Shown: in pieces, positions 49,911-59,775 of the stretch
Numbering within the stretch: position 1 is the stretch's first letter
How the letters are laid out: every line of letters starts with the position of its first letter
Assembly (NCBI GenBank): GCA_011634665.1
Contig: WAEK01000017.1
Span: 728,501 to 792,500, forward strand
Origin: Mortierella sp. BCC40632
Taxonomy: Eukaryota; Mortierellomycota; Mortierellomycetes; Mortierellales; Mortierellaceae
Direction of reading: 5' to 3'
Length of the DNA stretch: 64,000 bases
Made by a program: the position numbers and the translations under genes
The notes under the pieces: generated by a model
The model's input: the letters and a program-made list of their open reading frames with translations, nothing else
Databases searched by the model: none
Told to the model about the DNA's origin: nothing

Positions 49911-52900
49911 GTAATGGAGAAAAAAAAAAAAAAAAGAGAAAGTACTTGTTCATTCTTCTACCCCGCCTGTAATGCCAACAGCTGTCAGCTTCCCTTCATC
50001 TGCTCGGGCTGGGAGCTGGTCGGGATGGCAGGGATGGCAACATGTGACAGTGGCACGACGGGCATTTTCCCATTCATTCTTACAGAGTCAATGATACCGA
50101 TGGTATCTCTTTTCTCTTTCTTTTCTTTCTTTTCTCTGCCTCCCTTCACTCCCACTCCCCTTCTTCCTCTTCTTTTTTCCTCTTCTTTCTTCCTCTTCAT
50201 TCTTCTTTTCTCCCCTCGTCTCCCCCTCTTCCTCCCTACTCGTCTCCATTGGGTGTACGAAGTCGATTGCTCCCTTCAACATGCAGATGCTCTGACGCTG
50301 GTGCTCATCCGCGCCCGATAACGCTGCTGGCTATATTGCTACATGAACTGCTGACTAACTCAGGCGTCCATGCTTTCTGCTCTCGCTCTTTGAACCAAAC
50401 GTACAGACTTTGCCGCGGACAATAATATCAACAACAGTGGTGCCTTCCAACTCCAACAGTCTCCGCCTGCTCTCCAACCATACCCTCACTCACAACCACA
50501 CTCTCCAGCTCAGTCGTCACCTTCGCTATCGGCGTCCCTGTCAAAAGCAAAGTCACGACAATCGCTTGGAGCCATCATCCCTCAGGTACCACAGACCTGG
50601 GTTGTAGACCATCAACAAGGTCACCACTACCAGCAGAGTCAGCACCAAGGACATAAAAAACAGCTTGCCTCAAGACAGAGCTTCCACGAGCTCCAATTCT
50701 TCCACACGCACCAACAACAACAAGCACAGTTAGCTCATCAGTCCACACAACCTCCTCTTCCACCGTTGCCCCAACCGCTGCAGGACTACTCGTTTGCACC
50801 ACAGGACGAGGCGCTTCGAACGCAACCTTCACAGCAGCAGAGCACTTCCATGGACATTGCACAGTATCGAACGCCACTCCAAGGCTCTGCTTCACCACAC
50901 CACCGTGCTCAGAACATGGGGTAGGATGTCTTTTTGTTCCGTCATTTTTCTTTTTCTCTGGGTTGCCGTGTTTTAATAGAACAGACGATGGGCTTTTTTT
51001 TTTTTTGTTGTTGTTGCTTGGGCCTTTGTTCTTGTTCCCGTGGAAGGATGCTGTCCACTCGATAACATTTCTGCTCCACACGAGTACAATCTAATGGACG
51101 GAGCAGGAGCAGGAGCAAGGAGTATCAGCCGAACAGCGGCCATGCAGCAGCATGAATGGACTTTCTTTTTTTTTTTTTTTTTTTTTTTTTAATGCATCCA
51201 TTTGGGGGTGGGCGTACAAACACACCTTTCTCGTTTTTCGACACTGTAGTCAGGACAGGAGCAACTTGAACCACAGCAGGACAAAGGATATTATTGTCAG
51301 GGCTTTTTTACCTTTTTCAGACCTTGTCTGATCTTGATAGTTACTGCTATACAGTGCCACATCCCGACTAACCAAGAGTTTCTATCTCAAACCACAACTA
51401 TCATCACTCGTAGGTTGGATATCCCAATGTCTCCTAATCCGCCTCTGACCCCATCCTCAATGTCCAACTCGAATGGCTCGCCGTTGACTGCCCTGACTAG
51501 CCCCCTGAGCTCTGGACGTAGCAGCTCAGGACTGCCCCACCAACAACACCAGCTTCCACATGGCCAGAAACATGGCTCGTCTGTGCAATCGTCTCCTCCC
51601 ATGATGGCTAGTCATCCCCGGAAAAAGTCGTTTTCTTCGATGCCTATACCACTCGTTGTACCCACAGAGCCTGTTCCATCGCAACATACTGTTGGCTCCC
51701 CAGTCATGCCACCCACGACAACGACCTCCCCTTATGGATCACCAGCCTCCAAATACACGAGCTACATGGGCGTAGTCTCATCTCGCAGGACCCCGTCATC
51801 GACCGCCGCAGCTGATACATCATCGAATCCACGCGATTTTTATCGACGGTCTGAATCATTCAGCTCAGTTCAGGCTCGTGCGGCGCAGTTCGAAAGTCAG
51901 AGCCTTGCTTACCTGAACCACGATGGTAGCAATGGCAATGGCGTGGTGGATCATCATGGGACCACCAACGGAGAATACCAATATCAATACGCGCCAATGG
52001 ATTATTCGATACGATCAAATGAGTCGGCTGAAAAGCAGCAACAGGACCAAGAATATTTATTGCACTTGCAAAGACTCCGGCACCAACAGCCGCAGCATCC
52101 TAATGGAGAACAAACGACCACTACTCGTGAGAAACATAAGCGAGACAGCTTTTATGCTGCACTTCAAGGCTGCAACAGCAGCTTAGATGTGTTGAGCAAT
52201 CAGTCGCAACAGCAACAGTACTCCCAACAACAGCCCCAACAAGAACAGCCCAGGGCGATTGCCAAAGCACATTCTAGAGCCACTTCTCCTCATGCAAATG
52301 GTGGTAGTTCGTCGTTTACGACCATTCGAACAAAATCCCGAAGTGCATCTTCAACAACTTTGGCTGGAGCCGTAGCTGCGACTAACACCACTGTCAATGG
52401 AGAGGCAAAGTCTAATCGTCCAGGAACTCCTCCAGCGCCAAGGTCCCGATCGCGGACGCCTTCACGGACTCCAGCCAGCGGTAGCCGGAGTAGCAGCAGC
52501 GCTGCTAACACATTCTACCAACAACAGCAGCAGTATATGGCTTCTATCCCTCAACAACCCCAGGTTCCCCAACAGTATTCAGAAGAAGTGCAGCAGCAAC
52601 GAAAGAGTATTGCATTGAACATTGCAACAGCTGACGAAGCCATGACAGGCTTTGCTCATCAGCGCACAATGGACCTTCACCACTCTACTTCCTCTTCAAG
52701 CAGCCTCTCTGAGACTTCACAGTTTGTCCAGTCGCCCGCAGAAGCTATCTCTGTTCCTGTGGCAGATCTAACAAAACACATGAGCGGACTTGAGTTCAAG
52801 GACGGTGTCGCCACAGCATCAAGCACTGGAGCAGTGTCTGGAGCAGGCTCTGGACTAGGAGGAACTGCTCCGCATCTACGACAGCCTTCGTCCAATAGTC

Positions 52901-53836
52901 TAAGTGGTTCGCTTCGGAGGAGTATTGTGTTTGATGTGCCAAACCATGGCTCGACTCGGTCCACAAACGGAGGAGGTGTGGGCTATGACAGCGGAGGAGG
53001 GTATAGAATGAAGGATGTTGGGGTTGTAGTATCGAGTCCCAAGGAGTATAGACACTCTATGGGTGCTCCCAGCGATACGCATGGATCAAGCAGGAAGCGT
53101 GGAAAGGTAGAGAACCAAGGATCTGTTATTACTTTTACTTCATACTACTCAACGAACATTGACTCACCTTTGCCATCTTGACTAATTTTGAATTCACAAA
53201 CAGACTCTTTCCGCTATGGATCCTCCCAAGGCAAAGCCTGCCCCAACTATGCTTCCACCAATGTACATGTCATCTACAACAAGACGGAGCAATATTCCTT
53301 CGCCGATGACTTCGCGAGCTGCTGGATCCAAGATCCCAAGCCCCTCAGGCGTTTACACGCCGAGTGGTAGCGGTAGTGGTGCTAGCAGTGGTGTCCGTGG
53401 AGGTACGGTGACCCCTCGAGGCGAGAATGCATCCAAGACACGTTCGTTGATAGGCACAGCCATGACCCCGCCCATTCAGGATGTAAAGACGATCCGAGGC
53501 GGAGGAGGAGAGTCTGGCAATGTCAGCGGTAGTAGCAGTGCCAATACGACGCCAAAGACTGGGCCAGTGAGCAAGCCCTCGACGCAGGCGTCGATGGGTT
53601 CTCCTGGAACTGGACCAAGCACAGCGTCCACAAACGCTGGATCCACATCCGTTGGTATTCCAAAGCCCAAGGCGAACCGAAGTCTCTCGAGCGGGATCTT
53701 GGGTGGACTCGGTCGTCGACGGTCAGCAGCGGTGGATCCTGTGACAACATCAGGGGCGATCAATGGTGGTGTTGAAGAACCAACCACACCAAAGTTTGCA
53801 ACCTTTTCAAAGACAATGTTGACCCAAGGTCACTAC

Positions 53837-53868
<32 letters not shown>

Positions 53869-54614
53869 ACAGCAGCAACAGTCACCATTGACACCCAAGT
53901 CAATGAGGCTGCCTATGACTCCAGGACAGTTGCTAAGCCAGTCAGAATATCAGCAGCAGCAGCAACAGCAGCAGCAGCAGTACCAGCAACAGCAGCAGTA
54001 CCAGCAACAGTACCATCAGCAGGCCCAGTCTCAGTCGACTACTTTGAAAAAGACACCTACGAGTGGACTCCGAACTCCAACGGCTGTTAAAGACCTGCGT
54101 GCATCACCCTCGTCGAGGGTTGCTACAGGTGTCTCTGGAACATCAAGCTCGGGTATTCGCCCAAAGAGCACAACTACAGGTGTTAACGCAGCAGTTTCTC
54201 CATTCGTATCGAACCAACCCGTACCACTTTATGGACAGGGTCTGCCCCAACAACAGCAGGGGTATGTTTCTGCCAATGCAGCGAATGCGTCTACAGGAAT
54301 GTCGCCAGTGGATCCCAAAGCAGCCCAGAGCAATGGAAATGCTGGAGGCAATTACTCTGGAGGTGTGAGTCCATTCCCGGCACTCTCGCCTTATGCAGCC
54401 CTCAAACTGTATGCACAGTATCTGAGTCTTTATGAGCGAGCTGAGATTGGAGATTACACACAGGTATATTATGTGGGTCAGAACTGTCGAAACAAGAAGA
54501 ATGCTAGCCTTGAGGCCAACAGCAGCAATTTTGGTAAGTTGAGAGCACAAAACACATGGGTAGTGATGGAAAAGGTGACCAAAGACAAGGAGTGAGATAC
54601 TTACAAAGTACATA

Positions 54615-54657
<43 letters not shown>

Positions 54658-56619
54658 GGTATCCGTTTCTTTTAGGTTTTGACGATGAGCGTGGAGACTA
54701 TCAGATTGTGATGCACGACCACTTGATGTTCCGATATGAAATTCTGGAGATGCTTGGAAAGGGATCGTTTGGTCAAGTCGTAAAGTGTTTTGATCATCGG
54801 ACGGGTGAATATGTGGCGATCAAGATTATTCGAAACAAGAAGCGATTCCATTGCCAGGCTGTTGTCGAGGTCAAGATTTTGAACCAGTTAGTTAAATGGG
54901 TAAGTCTATCTTGTGCATATTGTTGGTGAACATTTTTCTTTCCTTCTTTCTTTCTTAAATCTCGAGAAACAGGCCCCGGATACTAACTCTGCAAAAAAAA
55001 AAAAAAAAAAACTTTTGTGTGCGCGATTTGAACAGGATCCTGAAGACAAGCATAATTTGATCCGCATGACGGATCACTTTTATTTCAGGAACCATCTCTG
55101 TATTGCATCGGAGCTGTTGTCGATCAATCTTTACGAGTTTATCAAGAGTAACTCGTTCCAAGGCTTTAGTCTTGGACTCATCAAGAGGTACTTTTTTTTT
55201 TTTTTTTTTTGTTTGAGGTATTGCATTGTTAAAAATTCCGTTAAGATTCTCATCTTTTTTTTTTTTTATGGATGAAATGATCAAAAATAGGTTCTGCTCT
55301 CAGCTTCTTAACTCGTTAGAACTCTTGAGCAGACACAATGTCGTCCATTGTGATTTGAAGCCAAGGTAAAAAAAAAAGAGAGAGAGAGAGAGAGAGAACC
55401 TTTCTATATAGGGATCAAAATCTTCAGTCCTGAATACTTATCACTTCAACTTTTTTTTTTTTTTTTTTTTTTATACAGAACGTTTTACTTAAGCATCCAA
55501 CAAAGTCAAGCATCAAGGTGATCGATTTTGGCAGCAGTTGTCTTGAAAACGAAAAGGTGTATACCTATATCCAGAGTCGATTCTATCGTTCACCCGAAGT
55601 TATTTTGGGCATGTCGTATAACATGGCGATCGATATGTGGAGTCTTGGATGTATTCTTGCAGAACTCTATACGGGATACCCCTTGTTCCCAGGAGAGAAT
55701 GAACAAGAACAATTGAACTGCATTATGGAGATCCAAGGCATTCCGGATCGATATCTGATTGAGAGAAGCTCTCGTCGTAAGGTCTTCTTTGGTAAGTGAA
55801 AGAGGGATGTTGTTGTTTGAATCTTGAATAATTGTGCTTGGATTGGCTTTTGATGTTTGAGAGATACACTAACAACAAGAGAAAATCTTTTCCTCTCAAC
55901 TTTTTTTTTTTCTTTTCTCTCTTTCTTTCTTTCTTTTCCTTCACAAAATGATTAGATTCGTATGGAAGCCCCAAGGTGGTTGTGAACTCCAAGGGCAAGA
56001 AGCGTCGTCCAGGATCCAAGACGCTTGGTCAAGTGCTCAAGTGTACTGATGTGCTGTTCCTGGACTTTATCTCGAGGTGTTTGATCTGGGACCCCGAGAA
56101 ACGAATGAAGCCCTGGGAAGGATTGCAACACGAATGGATTTCAGATGTGAAGCAACAACATCAACAACAGCAACAACAGCAGTACCAACAACATGCTGCA
56201 TCTCATTATCAGTATTCGCAACAGCACATGTACCAGCATCATCAACAGCAGCATCAACAGCAGCATCAACAGCAACATCAACAGCAACATCAGCAGCAGC
56301 ATCCCCATTCTCATGGAAAGGCAGCTATGTTTAGTGCGCCTATCATGACGGGTTTGGGAACGACGACGGCTGTTGTTTCTGGTGGTGGAGGACCTGTGGA
56401 TGGAACAGGATCTACGTCTCGACGAAAGAGCTCCATGTAAGTCTTGGATATTCTTTTTTCTTTATTATAGATGCTTTGTTTTTAAGATGGAAAAAGGGAA
56501 ATGGTTTTTTGATTTCTCGGTTGACTGACGAGTATTGATTTTTTTTTTCTTTCTCTCCCTCTCTCTTTCTTAGATTCTCTGGTCAGTCGTTGGCAAGACG
56601 CTCAAAGTACGAAGGCTAG
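46696..56619 (+). CDS. Giant DYRK-family protein kinase (DYRK2/Pom1-like), frame break in the catalytic loop
   Basis: Dual-specificity kinase of the class II DYRK/Pom1 group, which sets cell polarity and size in fungi. Exons: 46696-47836, 50407-50920, 51414-53106, 53204-54533, 54676-54899, 55036-55187, 55291-55365, 55479-55791, 55956-56436, 56574-56619, about 1,990 residues. The first ~1,550 are low complexity with poly-Gln, Gln/His and GHGHG runs. A DH-box ([19 protein letters not shown]) precedes the kinase domain: [50 protein letters not shown], the autophosphorylated [17 protein letters not shown], and [21 protein letters not shown] (read in parts). The end RRSKYEG follows a Gln/His tract. 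One base is missing between HCDLKP and NVLLK at the 55365/55479 join. The first intron is 2.57 kb, so exon 1 could instead be a separate gene ending at 47844. Confidence 0.85.
47500..47655 (+). repeat. CAA/CAG trinucleotide tracts coding poly-Gln with His interruptions
   Basis: Three Gln runs split by His and Pro segments in exon 1 of the DYRK gene. CAA and CAG are mixed, so the runs are impure. Similar tracts lie at 53838-53881, 53950-54018 and 56150-56310. Confidence 0.9.
49117..49552 (-). other. Possible unrecognised antisense coding exons inside the first DYRK intron
   Basis: On the minus strand an ATG at 49552 opens a frame to a donor at 49365 ([36 protein letters not shown]). A 43-base intron with a good pyrimidine tract leads to 49321 ([20 protein letters not shown]). 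The frame then shifts by one base at a T5 run near 49215 and continues as [20 protein letters not shown] and [14 protein letters not shown] up to a donor at 49117. The residue composition looks like protein rather than translated repeat, but I know no family for it. It needs either a sequence error or another splice choice, so it is only a candidate. Confidence 0.3.
54617..54656 (+). repeat. T40 homopolymer in a DYRK intron
   Basis: Forty consecutive T just before the 3' splice site at 54675. It is the extreme case of the poly-T tracts that precede acceptors in this genome. Confidence 0.93.
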
Positions 56620-57757
56620 AACTGATCAGAAAAAAAAAAATTAATAATATGAGTGTTGAAGGGTTGAAGGAGGGTCACCTGACCAACCTTTGACGCGAAT
56701 GCGGACCTGTTCATATTTTATTTGCGAGGTATATTGGGGATATGGTAGATTAAGGTTGGGGACAAATCGGACGGAAAGAAGAGAGAGAGGGAGAGAGAGA
56801 AAGAAAGTGGTTGCCCCAGGCACAATGGAACAGAGAAAGAGATGGCTTGTTGATCTCTGGGAGAAAAGGCCTTCCTTCTCAACCCTACTTCCTTTCATCA
56901 GTCATCATCCACACTGATAAATGTGCTTTGATCGACAGTGGTTCTGATATGACCTTGTTGGCGACTGAGGTCCAATGACACGAGAAAGAGAATGAGAAAG
57001 GTTCTGTAGATCGACCGTTGCAAGGGAGATGGACCGAGTCGGACGAATGGGGGAAGAGAGAGTCAGAGAGGTCGATTTAGAAAATGAGCTCCACAAGAAG
57101 AAGGATATGAGTAAATGGACGTTGAGCACAGGTTAGAGAGGATATGCTCCATCGGATATAGGATGGCGGAGGGGGGAGGAGGAGGGGAGGGGAAAAGGAG
57201 GGGAAGGTGCACCGATGGGTTTCTCGGGGAACGTTAATTTGACTTGAAAGGGAGGGGGGTTGGTTGAGACGAAGACCAACTTTCGTAATTGCGCACGGAA
57301 GTCTCCGAGATGGGTAGTGTAGGGAAGAACAGGAGAAGTAAGAAGAGGGGAAGAGGAAGAGGAGGAAGATGGCTGGGGGACGGAGACCATGATTCTGGAG
57401 GGGAGAATGAGAGAGAGAAAGAGAGAGGAGAGCAGCTGGATTATAGGACTTTTTTTTTTTTTTTTATTTTTCATCGGGCAGGTTCAATGGGCGATTTCAA
57501 CAGCTACTCCACAGAGTGAGAGAACGAGAGAGAACGAGAGCGAGGAGGACCCATCTATGGGCATTTCAAACAACGCGGACAAAGAGGAGAGAGAGAGAGC
57601 GAGAGAGTGAGAGGGAGAATGGAGTGGGCAAGACACAGTCACCGACCATTCCACCGAGCCAGCTTTTGTGAACCTTGTTGTGTTGGCCAAGTGGTGAGCA
57701 GAGCAGGGATGGATTGGTGAAACGGGCACAGGTCAGGCACATTGGGCACGGCACAAT

Positions 57758-57789
<32 letters not shown>

Positions 57790-58010
57790 GATAGGACACG
57801 CTCTGGTTAACAACCACCGTGTTTTCCGTGTGTGTGTGGTGAAGAGTTTTTTTTTTTTTTCTTCTCCTTTTTTTCTTTTCTTCTCCCTTTTTTTTTTCTT
57901 TTCTTCTTTTCCTTTTCTCTCTCTTCTTCTCTCTTTGCTCTGCCTTCACTCTCTCCTCCCTACTCTACATTTGCTCATCGCTTTTCTCATTGCATCCTTT
58001 CATCCTCACC
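56620..58010. other. Intergenic region between DYRK and GcvH genes
   Basis: No recognised gene. A minus-strand frame from an ATG at about 57388 (MVSVPQPSSS, then THLGDFRAQLRKLVFVS) runs to 57133 and could be an exon of a small gene, but no family fits. A purine-rich stretch at 57340-57440 and a T-rich, CT-rich leader at 57846-57960 precede the GcvH start. Confidence 0.45.
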
Positions 58011-58196
58011 ATGTCTTTCGCTGCCCTCTCCACCAGACTCTTCCCCACTGCCCGCTCCCAGGCCATGGCCAGGGCTGCTGCCATCTCCCGCCCCACCTCG
58101 GTCTTTGCCCGCCTCTACACCAGTATGTTTTTTTTCCACTCTCCTCTCCGTTACTGTGCCGGAAACAGCCGTTTCCTTTCTTTTGACTCTGAAAAA

Positions 58197-58232
<36 letters not shown>

Positions 58233-58513
58233 AAAAAAGATGTTAGATTCGCTGAACAAAGGACATCCGGATATTCATTCTCATATGCTGGATGGCGTTG
58301 AAAGGCTCGATCCGCATGTTAGAATAGTGTTGCTACCCTTTTTTTTTTTTTTTTTTTTTTTTTCTTCTTCTTCTTCTTTCTTTTCTTTTGGACGCGTGTG
58401 AAAAGAATCGCGATTGGTGACAACCCTGTGTTTCTCACACAGACACACATTCTCGTCTTCCCCCTTTCTTTTTCCTCCTAATGTTTCGTCCTCGGACTAT
58501 TCATAACTTCTAT

Positions 58514-58547
<34 letters not shown>

Positions 58548-59306
58548 AGAATAACCCTTTTGGATCTTGATCTCTCTACTCTGTATCCATTCCTTTTTGA
58601 TAGCCAAGTACTCTGATCAGCACGAGTGGATCAAGATCGAGGGTGGCGTTGGCACTGTCGGTATTACCAACCACGCTCAGGAATTGCTCGGAGAGATCGT
58701 CTTTGCTGAGCTTCCCGCTCTCAAGGATGTTCAATTGGGTGGTAAATGCTGACTCTTTTTTCTTTTGTGAAGGATTCTATTTTTTTTTTTTTTTTTTTTT
58801 TTTTTTAATGCGTCCTATCATGGTTGTCATATCAATCTCAGTATGCAGCGACTCACTAAGCCTTTTTTTTTTATTTTATTTTATTTTATTTTTTTTTTTT
58901 TTTTTGGTAGATTCCGTTGGGTTGTCGAGTCCGTCAAGGCTGCCTCCGATATTTACACCCCTGTCTCTGGAGGTTGTTGAAGTCAACAGCGCTTTGGGCG
59001 ATAGCCCAGAGCTGTTGAACGATAACCCTGAGACCGAAGAAAAAAAGCTGTTAGAGCTTTCTTTTGCTTCTTTCTCTTTGTCATTCTGTTCTCCCACCAC
59101 ACAATCATACGCCAGTTGTTTCTCTTTTCATCTCAGAAACAGCCCGTTAATCTTTTTATTATTATTATTATTATTATTCCTTTTCTATCTTTCCTATTTT
59201 CTATGAACCGATAGGCTGGATCTACAAGATCAAGCTCTCTGACGAAGCGGAGCTCGCTAAGCTCATGGACAAGGCGGCCTACGATGAGCTCTGCGGTTCT
59301 TCTTAA
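58011..59306 (+). CDS. GCV3: Glycine cleavage system H protein, exon 3 damaged as written
   Basis: Mitochondrial lipoyl carrier of the glycine decarboxylase complex. Exons 58011-58122, 58604-58741, 58911 to about 59039, 59215-59306, about 156 residues. The N-terminus is an Arg/Ala/Ser presequence. Clean family sequence follows: [45 protein letters not shown]. Exon 3 then carries three defects. One base is missing near 58920, so the lipoyl-lysine motif VESVKAASD is read out of frame. Two bases are missing near 58971, restoring frame at [10 protein letters not shown] and LLNDNPE. The donor expected after 59039 reads AAGAAAAAA with no GT. The last exon is normal ([20 protein letters not shown]). 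The net loss is three bases, so the frame is kept overall. It is either a decayed copy or, more likely, residual assembly errors. Confidence 0.8.
58199..58240. repeat. (GAAA)n tetranucleotide tract in GcvH intron 1
   Basis: About ten GAAA units. The same intron also carries a T23-type run at 58340-58362 and A31 at 58515-58545. Confidence 0.88.
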
Positions 59307-59775
59307 TTCTCATGAAATGGAAAAAGAAAAAAAAAAAAAAAAATCCATCGGACTCGTACGATCACTTCAAGACTATGGATATGAATTAGGACGAACGAAA
59401 AGAAAAAAAAAAAAAAAGCATGGACAAACAGCTTTTTTTTTTTTTTCTTGCTCTCTTTCTTTAACTTTTTGCAACCACACATCAACTCTCTTTTTTTTTT
59501 TTTTTTTTTCTTCCTCCCACTTTCTTAAAAGCATCCCACACCAATAAAAGAAAAGAAAAAAAAAAACCTATTACATCATATTTTTTTTTTCTCTTCTCTA
59601 TTTCCAACAAGTTGGTTCTGCTTTCTCTCTATTCCAAAAAAAAGGGGGGAAGGGGAGGGGGGGAAGAAGATGTCAATCCTATCTCTACTCTTGACTCTTG
59701 ACTTGCTTGCAGCTATTACTACTTTTTTTTTGCCAACTATTCCTTTTCTACTTTCTACAAAGAATCATACTGCAA
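59307..59775. other. Convergent 3' regions of GcvH and recyclin-1
   Basis: No gene. Packed with A and T homopolymers (59330-59342, 59404-59417, 59431-59445, 59491-59509, 59580-59590). Confidence 0.5.

Noticed and set aside
57133..57388. Small minus-strand gene of about 85 residues
   Set aside because: It has an ATG and some protein-like character, but no family, no partner exon and a Ser/Pro-rich composition expected from the purine-rich DNA; mentioned only within the intergenic entry.
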